Shown piece after piece: positions 29,401 through 44,400 of a stretch of DNA of 64,000 nt. Below the pieces are notes generated by a model. That model had not been told where the DNA came from. It ran no database searches and saw only the letters and a program-made list of their open reading frames with translations. The stretch's first letter is position 1. Each line of letters opens with the position of its first letter. Position numbers and translations under genes: made by a program. The DNA is from Dipetalonema caudispina. Lineage: Eukaryota > Nematoda > Chromadorea > Rhabditida > Onchocercidae. The DNA lies in contig JABVXV010000191.1 of assembly GCA_013365325.1 (NCBI GenBank), positions 56,065-120,064 of the forward strand, given 5' to 3'.

Positions 29401-32400
29401 TATCACTTATCAGTTTTATGCTAAACTCGTATTCATTTATTATCCATAGTTTGTTATTCATCCATTAAAAGAAAAATTATTTCAAAAAAAAAAAAAAAAA
29501 AAACTTCGAAAGTGAATTTTTTGATTTCAAAATACAGAAGGTTTACTTTAAATTGAAACATTTTTCACTTCTGTGAATAATTTTTTAAATGAATTTTTGA
29601 TTTTTTCTTATTTCATTTGTAGTAAAAAAAGCAATAAAAAAAATTCAATCACTTTTTACTGCAAAAATGAAAAATAAAAAAATCAGCAAATTATTCAAGT
29701 GTAAGTAAAAAATTTTTTCTTTTTGCTTTTAATACTTTGATCTCTTTTTTCCATTTTATGCTTGACGGAAGATCAAACAAATAATGGAAATTAAACAGAA
29801 TTATCTTTAACTAAAGTTGAAAAATTTCCTCGAAAATAAAATCTTTTTATTTTATCGAAAATTAACTTTGACTTGAGTAATATTAATAACAAAATTAATT
29901 CATTCAATTAGAGACAAAAACAAAATACTAATACAACTTAATGGTTCATTTCTCGATAATAAGAATGTTTTAATTAGCGCTAATTTTCATTAATTGCCAA
30001 TATTATCCTATTTACTCAATACGAAACAATGAGTAGAAGAAAAAAGGTGGGTTGAAAAAAGTTGGAAAGGGAATTGTCACAAAAATATTCCAGTCATTGC
30101 AGAGCTTAAAAATAATCTTCATTTTGTTACTGATTATATTTACTCAATAATAGAATAATATATTAATTATCAATTATATTTGCTCAATGATGGAAAAATA
30201 TACAAATTACTAATTGTGTTTACGCTAGAACAGAATAGTATACCAATTACTATTATATTTACTCAAAATGAGGAAAACATGCTAATTAACTTTATTCTTA
30301 GATATTAATTTTACAAAAATTTTCCTATAGCGCTGAGAGGAATTCATTACTGATAAAATTTTCAAGAAAAAATTAAATGTGGCAAATATTATTTTTGTTA
30401 ATTTTAACTTCTATTTTGAAACTTAATAAAAGAAAAAGTTTAAAAAAGTTAATAAAATGAAAAAATAACAGAAAAAATAAGCAAATAAAAAAGTACAAAA
30501 TGATCACAATGAGAACAATTGTCACAAAACAATACTTACTCTAACATTGATAATCATCGGGAATTCCGGATATCATCAATATCATTTTTACAAATTCATT
30601 CTTCAATATATTAGAGAAAAAAAAAAATTGGAAAACTTTATTTTTAAACTCTCATTTATCTTAAATTTCAATCGATAAATTTTTCCGTATCTTCTTCATC
30701 TCATTTTTAAATTTATCACAGATCATTTACCATTCTAAGCTTAATTAAATTCTTCAAATTAGAGAAAAAAAAAATGTTCGCTTCATTTAACTTTCTTGAA
30801 TTTTTTCGTTGAATTTCTTTATTCAATCTCATTCATTTGCTCGATCTATTTTTCACCCCGCAATTTCCACTTCCATCGATCCCCTTCAAGACCAAAATAA
30901 TTTATGACTTTAGAAAAACTTTCATACTTTTCTTTTTTCTTCTTCACTTTTCTTTCATTTCATTTCTTTTTCTAAATGAAAACGAAAAAAAAAAAAGAAA
31001 TGACCGCTATGTATGTGTCTTTCAAAGAAGAAAAAAACGAAGAAATAAACGAAAGAAGGACGGACAAAAATGTTTTGCTAATTGTTTCAGTTAAATTACT
31101 AATTGACAAAATTCTTTTTCGTCCAATAAAAACAGTAAAAATGCATCATTTTTGCGTTTCTAAATGGATCAATTTTAAATATTTGAAGTTTAATTAAAGA
31201 AAAAAAAAAAAGTGGCGAAAAAAATTTTTTTTTCGTAAAAGTAAAAGAAAAAAATAAAAGGAAAAAGAGGAAAAATGTCCAAAATTATCTAATTTTTTTC
31301 TATAAAAAGAATAAATAAATCTGCTACGAAGAGAAAAATCACAATGAAAATTTGAGATTGAAAAAAAAATTTTTTTTTAAGCTAAACGGTAGAAAAAAAA
31401 TTGTTTTAATATTGTTTAGAAAAAAAAAAAAAATAAAGAAAAATCACTTTACATTTGTTAAATTATATTATTTTCAATATTTTTTCCAGTAATTTTTTAC
31501 TGATCCTTCATTCTTCTTCACCCGCTTTCCCCGCTTTAATCAGTATTTCTTCAAATTTCTTCACTATAATGCTTCAAATATAACTAATTCAAAGTTTTCA
31601 ACATTTTTTTTTAAAGTCAATCTGTCAATCTTAAAATGCTTTATTAATAAAATTCCAAAGTTTTATCTTTAAAAATTGTAAAAATGATTGTTTCCTTCCA
31701 CTATTGCTACTTAGTGATAGTTTATGATAGTGGACACAGCTATTTGAGCGCATTTGACTGAGCGCATAGGTGCAATTCACATATATACTTTAAAAATATA
31801 AACTCGCTTCAAACAAATATTTTAAAAATATAGACGCATTTTACGTAAATACTATTTGTCATTTACATTTAACTGTCCATCACAACTTCTATGCATGTAT
31901 CTCAAATGAAAATTATATCAACTGATACAAATTTTTTTTATGCATTATGCAAAATTAACATTTACACGTGAATATTTTAGTCTATTTTGAAATTTGCAAA
32001 ATTCCATACTATCTAATTTTGTTGCTTAAATTAAATTAAAAAAGTAATAATGAAAAAGGAAATTTCAGGTAAAATTCAATTCTTGATCTCTCTTTTCCAC
32101 TCTTCCTTATTCGTTATATCATCCTGAATTCAGGACTATTTCAATGACTAGACGAACAAGTAATTTATGTAAAAAAAAATCAACTTAAAACTTCAAATTG
32201 AAAGAAACAAATTGAAGTACAACATTCTTTTCAATTATTTGTAAAGTATCGAAACCTAAATTCTAAATTTGAATTAAAATAAATAAGCAAAAATAATTGT
32301 TATTGAGAATTATTAGAACAACTAATAAATTATGCAGTAAAAATTTATTACTGATAAAAAGTAGTAATGAAAAAAAAAAATCTCTTCAGTTATCCTTTGA

Positions 32401-35400
32401 TAAAAGATTTTGTATTTTTTTTTTTTTTTTACATTTAGATTTTTATAACAACGACTAATTAATTCCTATTAAATGTTTATTTCAACAAGAATGTTGATTG
32501 CATGTCATAATTAATTAAAATTAATTATATAAGCGTAAAAATGCGCATATCTATTACTTAGTTCAATTTGTAAATCATAAAGATATTCCGATTTAATATT
32601 CAATTTAGCTTAAATTATTTCATTTCAACTTATTCACTGACCTCCAGGTGCATTGAAATCGATGCATAAGACGTTGAAAATAACAATATGCAGTAGTAAT
32701 AGATGTAAATACGACCATATAGTTTTCATCATAATATTCAATTAACAATGAATGGCAATCTTCTGATTCAAATCAATAATTTAATATTTCGTAAATTATA
32801 CTCTTAATAATGTCCTTTAGAGATTTCTTCCAGCAAATCATACAAATATCAGTTTTTCAATTTTGTCGAATCCGAAATGAGAACATCAATTCAGCAGTGC
32901 AATAGAATTCGGAATAGGAACATCAAGTTGGTTAGATCAAAATTAATACTTATAATTTGGTTCAGTTAGAATAGAGTGTAAATGAAATCCGAAATACGAA
33001 TTTTAATTTAGTTCATTTTAATGCAGTAGCACTCTTCTTAATATTGTCAAATTCGAAATAATAAATTTGAATTCATTCGGACGAATAGATAATATCGATG
33101 AAGCTAATTATTAATCAAATTAACGAAAAATCACACAATTATTCAGCAAATATTTATATGCTTCTTTTGCGCTTTATTTAGAAGAAGGAAAAAACTACTC
33201 CATCGAAAAGTAAAATTTAGGAATTAATTAGTAATCGTAACAGTGCTAATAAAAATGCAATTTCGTATTACAGTAAAGCGATATCGGGTTTTTGTAGTTG
33301 ATATTTTACAATCATCGATATCAACAATGTATCGGCAAAAGAATTGTTAACGAAAATGATGCGAGAAAATTTTTCAAACACAGAGCAATATGATCAAATA
33401 TTTTGAATAATTGATAATTTTCAACCATTACTATTATATCATTCTTCTTGTCCAAAAGTGACCAATGGCTAAGCTAGTAGCCAATATTAAAGCCAATAAT
33501 AGTTAATAGTACTAAGATATAATAGATGACATCAATGTAATGAAGGGAAAAATGAGGATGAAGAAGAAGAAGAAGGCGGTGCTTTTGTTTTTTTTTTTTC
33601 TTTTTTTAAAATTTTTTTTAGCCTTTTTTTTGTTTGCTTTCTCTTAAATTATAAAAGTTAAAGTTTTGTTACCGCCTACGCAACTTTTGTTTTGCTTGAA
33701 AAATATTTAATTTTAATAAAAGAATATGGAAAATTTCGATTTTTGATGATCTACCAGAATTTTTTCTTTTTCTTTCCGAGATTTGCTTCCTTCTTTTTCC
33801 TTTTTTTACCTCGATTACCTACAATAAAATATACAGTATGACATACATGCAAAGGATTAAATGGAACGAAGAAAAAGTACGATATATTTGTTAACTTATA
33901 AATTTATAATTCTACAAAATCAAATAAATTGCAGAAATCAAATTAAAGTTAACCAAGAAATGAGTATATTTTATTATTTTCATAAATAGTCAAACTTTTT
34001 ACTGATAAACTAGCATGATTAAAGTGAAAATTTCCTAATTTCTTTCAAAGCATTGTATAAAAAGAAATTAAAATAAAAATTTGAACTGTGCAAAACTAAT
34101 GCTAAATATCGTATTGTGTGAAAATTGATAATTTCATTCGAAAATATCAAATTTTTTATTCTTGCCAAAAAAGGAAGGAAAAAAACAAAAAAAAACTCCT
34201 AAGGACATCAAAAATTTAAAGTATTTCAAATAATACAAATATTCTATTTAACAATATGATTTAATATCATTGAACTATCATGCCAATGTTATATTCAAGT
34301 AAATAAATTTAATCGAAATTTTTGTATTTTTTCGCAACTACGAAGTTTTTTAGAAGACTTTCCGTTTTTAATCTCAACGTTTTTTTTTCGTTCCTTTTTG
34401 AATAATTTGATAATTCGATAAAAAGAAAAAAGCAAATAATTTTACACTAACCAATAAATATTATACGATTCGAAAGATTTTAAAAAAAGAATAATTCGGA
34501 AAACGAAAGGTGTTATTAATAGCAAATAAAAGAAACAATTATGACAGGAAATTCAAGAAAATTATGAATTGTTATATATGAGATGATAAAGAAATATACA
34601 CGAAAAATGGATGGTTAAATTTTATTTTAAGAGTTAAAAAATAATAAAAAACAAAAAAAAGGTTTTTTTTTTTAAAAAAAAAAATTAGATGTATGGAATT
34701 GATACGAAAGGTTAGATTTTTGTATAACAAAAATTAATATACCTAATGGAAAGGACAGTTTTCGAGAAAAGCAATAAAGATACATATACGGTTGTCAAAA
34801 TATTAAACCGGAAATGAAAAAAGAAAAAAGAACAGGAAATGAATTTTGAAGGAATAAATTTAACATTATATTGCTTTACTTAATAATAACATTTTAAACA
34901 ATATTTAAAAAGTATCATAAATGGAAGTTTCAAATTTCGATAAAAAAAAAGAAAGTCTATAAAAATAAAAAAATAATATCGAATTTTATATCAAAACTAG
35001 CGGATATACTACATCAAATAAGTTGGTATGTACCCAAAATTAATGGATATACTTTTCTATTGATGAAATCATCAGAAATTACTGAATTTGAATCAACTAG
35101 CGTGCAAGTATTTTTGAAATCAATCATATGAGCAATGATAATTATCACTTGATAATGAATAATATGAATAATGACGTAAGTGCACGATTATTGAGGTACA
35201 CAACTAGTACGTAAGATAACGTACGTAGATAACGTAATGGTTATAGATGATTAAATCTTTATTAACATAGCAAATTTGTAAAATTCAACTAATAGATTTT
35301 CATGTAAATATCTTGGAAATTTTCAATTGCCTCAAATTTTGCTTTAAAACAATTTCCTCATAGTTAACTATACGAAAATACAAAAAAAAAGACGAAAAAA

Positions 35401-38178
35401 AGTATTCTTTTTTTTATTTTTCTCTATTTAAACAAAAAAATTTATTTTTTTTTTTTTAATGAAACTATCAAATTATACACATATAATTACTTTTGGTTTG
35501 ATCTGAAGATTAGCTGATGTTTTATAATAATTAATTGCAATAAGATGTCGAAAATTTTGTTGGGAAAAAATTTTTTTATAAATTTTTATAGAGGCTAGCT
35601 ATTTTTCATTTTAATTTTGCAAAACGTAAACTATCATCTAATATAGTTTTCATTACTACAATATTGTGATGATTTGGAAAAGAATATGTTGAAACAAACA
35701 AATCATGATATATATATAAAAAAAAAGTTGGATCATAAATTTGGATATATTTTGATTTGTAACAAAACTTATGATGATCATATTGTATTATCTTTTCTAT
35801 TTTTATCTTTTACTTTATCGAACTACTTAAGATATTAATTTTTGTATTTTCGGCTTAATTTTACTATATTTCCTTTACCATAAAAAAAATTAACAAAATA
35901 TCTTTATCAATTTTTGTAATTAACGTATTATTTCTCAGCACAGTATAACATTTTTCTACGGTATTTTATTTCATATTTTTAAAGATAAAAATTATTATTT
36001 AATTATTTATTGAAATTAATCTTCAGAATTAATGTTCGAAAAAATTTAGGTTTCATAATAAATGTGGGACAAAAAAAGGCGAACTAATTAAGTTTTTCCC
36101 ATTAGGATGGAAAATTTTTTTTAAACAATTGTTTCATTTATTAATTCATTGTAAAAAAGATTTCAAATTACAATTTCTTTCACTACAAATTTCTCTTTAA
36201 TGTCAGCATTGTTAGAAAAGGTAAATTAAAATTTCAAATATTTATTTGCAATTAGATAATAAATAAGCATTTCTTAATACAAGTCGATTAATTAACTACT
36301 GATCATATTGCATGTGTTGTAAAAGAAGTTTAAAAAGGAGAAAAAAACAGGAAATCGGAAGTTTCTGAAATTATTTTACAATCGGATCAAAACCGGAAAT
36401 CACTAATAATAAAATAGGAGGCGAAGAAAAAAAAGAAGTGAACAACCTTTTTTCCTTATGTTAGTTTATGTAATTAAATTTTTCTTGGAAAAAAACTTTC
36501 CAAATAAATTTTTAGAATTTATTATTTTGATCAAAATCGTAAAGATAATATTTTTTCTTTGGAAAAAATTTCTTTTTTTTTTCACCATGAACTAGGTGAA
36601 ATACATTTTTGTTTTTAAAAGGAAAAATAAAATTCTTATTTTTTTTCTTATTAAAAATAATGAATGTTATCGAAATATTAGAAGATAAAAGAAGAAGAAT
36701 GATTGATTTCTTTTATTATTTCGGAAAAAAAAAGATGGAAAATTTTGATAAATTGCAAAATAACAATTGAAAAGATGAATAAACGATCCTTTTTCTTCTT
36801 TTTTTGTGAAATTTGACGAGTATATTAAAAATTTAAAAAAAAATATGAGATGGATAAGATTTGGAAATTTGACGAATGATAGGAAATGAATAGACAGACG
36901 TGTATATGAAAATTATAGATAAGATATGAAGACAATTGGGGAGGAAAATTTCAGAACTTTCTATTCCATTTTAAAGTATTTCACATTTCACATTCAAATT
37001 CTCTAATTTCTATGACATATTTTTGGCTTATGAAATGATTGATGCATGCTTATCTTTGCCATACTGACTAAATTTTAAAATTAAATCGATAGCTTAAAAG
37101 TATAAACTAAAGATGGAAATTGGACATTTAGTATAGTTACATATTTTAACCCATTTTTTCCTCTTTCCTTTCTTTCTTTCCTTTTCCTTCCTCCTTTTCC
37201 TTATCTTTTCCTTTCTCTTCTTACATCAAATTTTCTTAATTCTTTCTTTTTCCATCTAAAAATTGGATTTGAAAAATTTGCAGTAAAATTTTGTTTGAAA
37301 TGCCTTTTTATCATTATTACTTTAGCTAATAAATGGTAAAATAAAATTTGTTCACTTACCATTTTGTTGTTTTTTTTCTCCTATTATTGCATATTTTTTC
37401 CTGTTACGCATTATTCAAACTGATCAATTTCATTTCAAAAATTAGTCTAATTTTTCGAAATTAGACTAATTTCTTTTTTGCAATAAAATTTCTATTTACT
37501 TTCCTTTTTCCCTTTTTATTTATTTGAAATGCAACAATATATAATAATAGTAGGATGAAAGTAAATGTATATGGAAGAATAAAAAAAAAAGAAATAAAAA
37601 TTTTAGAAATAATTTCAAACTCAAACAAAAAAAGGAAATGAAATAACTATTGAGAACTATTTCTAATAAACACTAACATATATAATTAGGAGTTTTATCA
37701 CTTTTTTTTTTAATCGATGAAGTAATATTAGTATAATTTTATAATTACCTATAACAAATCTTTGCATATAATAATATCATTAAATACTAATTATCTATAA
37801 CAATAATACCATTAAGTATAACAATAAGAAAAAGTATAAATTATGGCATCTAATAACAACAACAAATACAAATATTATTACGTAAATGACGCAAGAGAGT
37901 TGCAAAAAAAAAAAAAAAAAAGAGAGAGAGAGAAAGAGAGAGAGAGAAAAGGTGAGGAGGGTGAGAAAAGAAAGGTTAGTATGATGATGATAATGATGGG
38001 CCTTGTAGAATTGTATTATAAAAAGGTTGTTGAAAAGAAGGACGAAATGAAAGGGTAAGGAATGGTAAAAAAGGATCGCTTCGATTTATGCCAACCGACA
38101 ATCCGAAATTAACCAATCAAACCATACATACATATATAGATGTCTAAATGAGTATATATTATATAATTATGTATGTGT

Positions 38179-38230
<52 letters not shown>

Positions 38231-38373
38231 TCAAATGAGTAAATTTTAACAATTAATTTTACGGACAGATAGATAAAATATGGTTGTCCACATTTTTCGC
38301 ATTTTATCAAATAATTAACGTAGACATTCCTTTTTTCTTCTTTGGTTCCAATTAAAAATTTTCTTTTAATTTC

Positions 38374-38464
<91 letters not shown>

Positions 38465-41400
38465 GCTATTATTGCTATAATCATAATTAAAAAATAATAA
38501 TTTGTAAAAGTTCATTGAAATTGATTGACTGTTTTTTTTTTATGATTATTTAATTCATTCCTTATTTTTCCTTCAACTTTTTACCTTTTTTCTTATTATT
38601 ATTCCAACAAATGGAATACATTAAAAATATCACATCAAAGATTTTACATTTAATGTCGATATTTTAATACTGTCAAGATAATTATCAAAACGTCAGAAAC
38701 ATTAAAATTCAACTGTTCTTCTGAAGCAAACACAAATATTACAAAAAAAAAAAAAAAAATAAAAAATAAAAAAAAACTCGCCAAAATTTCAGAATTAGAA
38801 AATTTCTATTGCTTTTGCATTTCCATAACATTTTGGTCAATCTAATAGCCAAACCATTAGAGTGTTCGTCTTATGATTTAACTTTTGACTTCTAAAATTT
38901 ACTGGACAAAATAAAAATAAATTCAAAATAAGTCTCGAAAACTTGAATAATCTAAGAAATTAGCTGAAAACTAAGCAATTCGTAGGGTATAAATTAGTCA
39001 AACTTTTTAAAAGATCCTGAAAAATACCTAATTTTGTAAATTTCATTTAAAATTAAAATTTCTAATATTTAAGAAATAGAATATACAGAGAATTTATTAA
39101 CCTACCTGTATTTACTACCTGTGAATATCTTTTACTTTGCTATTTATTTATTGAATTAGTTAATTAAATATTCATAAAATTGTGCTATTGCGAAGAAAAG
39201 ATCGGATTTTTATCTTTGAATTCTATAAAGAAAATCATCCATATTCAAGGGAAATAGAAAATTATCCAGCTTTGTTGCCCGGGAAAAATTAAAATATTAA
39301 GTGCAACAATAAGAATAACAATAATAATTAATAATAGTAATGATGATAACAGTAGTAGTAATAATGATAGTAATAATAATGATAACAGTATTAAGAAAAA
39401 GAGAAACAAGATTAGTAATGATAAAAAGTAAAATAGTAATGATAAGAATAGTAATAACATAATAGTATGGTGGGATATTTACAATTTTATAACTATAAAT
39501 GTATTGTATAACTAAATTTAATTTACTGCTTTAACTTATTCTTTTTTTTTTTTTCAAATTATTCCAACTAAAATTCTTTTTCTTTTCTTTCTTCTACCTG
39601 TAAATATCTTTTACTTTGCTATTAAGTAATATCAACGGATGATATATTGCCAAAATATACCTTTTATACTTCTTACAAAATTATCATTAAGTTGAAAGTT
39701 TAACTTTAAACAAGCTATAATTAGATGATAATACTCGATGGATTACCACATTTACATGGATAAATTCAAATGATTAATTTGATATCATAAAAATGCCGCT
39801 ACGCTACATAACTTAGTAACCGTATTCAAATGAAAATGTTTACGGTTACGATTACACATATTAATCCATTATGCTATTAATTGAATATATCAACTACACG
39901 ATGTAAAATGATATGATAAAAGACATTGAAATGTTATCTGATTGATTAAATAATTGTTTTTTTTTTTTTTTTCAAATTTGGTTAATTCCTTTAATAATTA
40001 AATTATTTATTAATATTTCCTAATAATTTTTCATTAACAAATCACTCTTTCTCGCATATTTCTTTTTTTATTTATCAAATGATAAATAAAATTTTTCCAT
40101 GCAATCTTTTCACACGGCATTTCATTGACCGCATATAATTGATTTTTCCTTTCCTGTTATTATTATTATTATTACTGTTACTATTGTTGAATAATCAATT
40201 TATTACAACAACAATAAAAAAATAAAAAAATTGTTATTACTACGCATAATTTCCATGTGAACCATACATTTTCTCAAATACAAATTCTTATGAAATTTTT
40301 ATAATTAATTTGTCGACTGTAAACGATTAATTTTTTCCTTTTGTGTGTGTGTGTATTTTCTGCATTATTGAGAAATATTTAATAAATAAAGAATGAGAAA
40401 TTTGATGACTAACAAAACTAAGAACAATTTTAGTTAATTTTGATAAAAATTTGATAAATGGGGGAATAATTAATTTTAATGACGTCAAAAAATTTGCATA
40501 ATTCATTTAAAAAAAATGAATTGTATAAATTAAAAAAAAATAAATCATATTAAGTGTTCAAATAAAAAAAACTTCTTTATGTTCCATTTGTATGTATTAT
40601 ATTTTCTTAATTTTTTTTTTTAAAGTTATTTCATAAATTGCTTAAATTTACTGATAAATTAGCAATTTATTATTGCTTAATATTTTTTTAATTTCATACT
40701 ATCATTTAAATTATTTTTTAAGTGCCATATTTCGCAGTTGAAGAAAAGAGCCATTTAATTGTTTGTCAAATAATTTACATCATTTAAAAAAGTTTATTTG
40801 TATGTATTAATTTTTTTGCAACATATTGTTTATTTAAATTCTCTTTTTATTTTATATTTGTTACAATTTTGATATTGAAATTATGTTTGAATTTTTGTTA
40901 AATTTGCACTAATTTGTGGAGACACATCAAAACGACAAATACTTGAAAATTATATTTTCATCTAAACCATATACTTTGCATTGTTTAATTGCCAGAAATT
41001 TAATTAATAAAATCGAAAAGTTGAAACGATTTAACAAATAAAATTGTGAATTATTGAAAATATATACAATTCTATAGCTTCAAAAATTACATTTTGCATG
41101 TCATTCACGTATAATAATGCCTTTACGATTACAAGATAACTTTAAAAATCGAAATTCAAACAAAGTACAAAATAATTTTTTAAGCTCAAAATAAAAGGAA
41201 TGAAAAAATAAGCGAATAAAAAAAATCAAATGTTGTTAAACGTTCATAAAATTATTAAAAAAAAAAAACAGTAAAACAATCTTTAAATTAGACCTAATCT
41301 TAAAATTCTGAAGTAAAGTTAAATTCGATTCCTATTCGTCTTTTTTTCAAATTTCATCAAAAATTTGCGCAATCTCTATATGTGGGAAAATTTTAGATAA

Positions 41401-44400
41401 AAATTTGATAAAACAGTGCGCTTTAAATTAGGTTTTAAAAAATTAACCATTTCAATTTTGAATATATGGTACGAGTTATATGTTTAAATGTAGAATTTAT
41501 GCAATAAATTTATTTGGTATAGTAAATTAAAGGGTTATCGATCTTACATAATTTTATTACATGGATTATATCATTTATTCGATACAATATGATATTTAAC
41601 GGAAACGTGAACATATACGTGACAGTTAAACATAGTATGCATAAAAAAACTAATTACAAAATTCATGTAAATTTTGTATATTCATTAACTATAATATTAA
41701 TTTTTTTCTTTGCATTTTAATACGGATTAGATTTAATTACTAAATACAATACTGATAAGTTAAACGTTCATAAATTTCAAATAAAAATTCTACTCAGTTT
41801 GCAACTTTTTTTTTTTGTTCCAAATTTACAATGTAAAAATTTTTTTTATTCAGCAAATATATCTGTTGAAATTATTTCATTTTTTGCATAAAAAATTATC
41901 CATACCATATTTGGAAATTGTTTAAACTTGTTTTTAAGAAAAGAAAAAAGTTTTCAATGAAATTTAGCTAATAAGTTATAGCAAAATTTTTTGATACAAC
42001 CAAATGCGCAATATTTTTCTACCATACATTTTTTTACATTCAACCATTTTTGTTTAATGGACAGACAATTAATTAATTTCGTTGTTGAATTTACCTATAA
42101 TTTTGTTTTAATTATTAAATCTTTTAATGAAACTGCCCTGCATGTATTATATGTAGTTTAAAGTAATAAGAATATTTATGCGTGTATTTCTAATTAACTT
42201 TATTTAAGCATATTATGGGTGGTAATTAATTTCATTTAGACTTGTTGTGTGATCATTTAAGCTTATTGTATATGTATTAATAATAAGGATATTGTTCGCA
42301 ATTAACTTTCCATATTTATACAACGTGGAAGAAGTAATAATTGTTTTCTATTCTTTTCTAATATTTGTTGCTATCATTCTCCAATTTTGAAATGTCAAAT
42401 TATTTTTATTATTAATTCGTAAGTTTTTCACTTTTTTAAAAGTAGAAACAGATTAAAAATTGTAATTTAAAGGAGAAAATATAAAAAAATCGTCGAAGAA
42501 TACCATATCAAATAGCTTTACAAAGGTATAATTATGATTTGAATTATTGTTACCAATAAAATTTCAAAGTAGATAGAAAGATTTTTTTGAATATTCGTTA
42601 GATTGAAATGATTTCTGAGAGGCAAAAAAAAATAGCCAAAAAAAATTTTTTTCACAGTTTCAGTCTTCTTTTCATTGCAATGAATTTAACAAAAATTATA
42701 ATTTTTAGTTAAATTTTTCAATATTATTATTTTTTTCGTTTTTTTGACTAATTCAAAAAAAAAAAAAAAACAACCAAATTATAATCAATCATTGAAATGA
42801 AAAAAAAAAAAGAGCCGAAAAGAAAAAACAGAAAAAATTAATGAGATTATTGATAAGTTCTATCAATAAATAATCTTATAAAAATGGATGCAAAATTGCT
42901 ATGAAAATTGGAATGTATAAGAAATGAATGAATTACGGCATAATATTATTTTTTTTTTCCTTTTTCATATTCCATAAAAAGCAAGAAGGGAAGAAAAAAA
43001 AAAAAAAAGTGTAATAGTTGTACTTTTCCCTAAAAAGCATGCATAATATGTATGCAATCATTTTTTGCATGCTTTTTTTTGTTTGCTAAAAAAAGTGCAT
43101 AAAATAAACAAAAAAATGCAAATGGAATTAAAATATTGAAAAGTTTTCCGATATATTTATCATACATTTGAATTTTTTCACTAATTTCCTAATTACTTGT
43201 AAATATGAAGCACAAAATTTTTAAAATTTGAAATTACTTTCTTATAAAATCTTTTCCAATATTCAGATTTTTATATTTTAATTAGTTTTTAAGACGAATT
43301 ATAATGACGAAAAAGGAATGTTGAATTAGGAAATTACTTTAGGAACTTAAAATATCAATGTTTTTGTGCTTAAATTATTTAAAAAAAATTGTAATAACAA
43401 GCGTAAATAAGAAAAAAATTTTCATAAACATATAATGATGGCATGAATTAAGTAAACATATTAGTAGTGAAAAATTATGATAAAAGTGAATAGTCAGAAT
43501 TAGACAAAATTAAATTCAAATATTTTGAATAAATTAATTGGTTCAAGAACATAAGATCATATTAACTATTTGTAGGTAAGAGGGAAAAAGATGACAAATA
43601 AAGATTGTCAAAGGTGATATGACAATAATTAACACTGAATAAATGTTACCTTGAATTAGCTTTTGATAGGTTTTCAATCAAAATTTAGTATAGTTAACTT
43701 GAATTAATTTTTAGACTAGTTTTAGATTAAAATATAATAAAGTCTGAATTAGTTTTCAGCTAGTTTTACATAAAAATATAATAAATTTAGCCTAAATTAT
43801 CTTTGAATCTCTTTCAAATCAGAACAATTATTTGTTTTTACATGCAGCATGGCGAAGTATTGAATTATTAAATTTAACAGTAATATCATATTATATACAA
43901 TTAATTATTGTTAGCCAAAATCAATAATCTTTGATTTAATTTTACATATTACACGAATAAATAAAGAAAAAAAAATAAATATTAAATTTAATAGCATAAA
44001 GAAATGCAACTAGGAATGTCGATTGGTTGAAATATGATAGGAATATTCAATTACATGATAATAGAGAAGTTGATCAAATTTAAGTTTTCAAATTCCAGTT
44101 TAACTTATTATGGAACTGTTAGGAACTTTTCCGTTTGGCTGAATAGCTTAGTCATTGAGCTAAACTTTGCCTTGCTAATCGTATAAACTTAAGGCTAATT
44201 ATGAAAACTGTAACAGTTTCTAAAATGTTTGGCTCTATTTTTATTTATCTCATTTGTCGTTTATAAATATTTTAATTATTTTTTTTTTAGTTTAAAAAAA
44301 GAATGCTTAAAGAAATAATCTTTAAAATATTACGTACTTTTTTTAATGAACGAATAAGTGTTGATCTCATTGATTAGAAATTCATATGAAAACGAACAAC

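Larger units (their letters stand above)
24593..32641. other. 8 kb intron between the medium-isoform first exon and TSPN
   Basis: AT-rich, without supported exons. It holds a perfect 14-bp hairpin at 26885-26934 and a four-copy 40-bp repeat at 30127-30290. The 105-codon plus-strand frame at 26447-26764 is Ile/Leu/Phe-rich noise without homology. Confidence 0.6.

Noticed and set aside
38167..38484. 105-codon minus-strand frame with poly-Ile and His-Thr repeats
   Set aside because: Produced by the (ATT)30 and (TG)n microsatellites.
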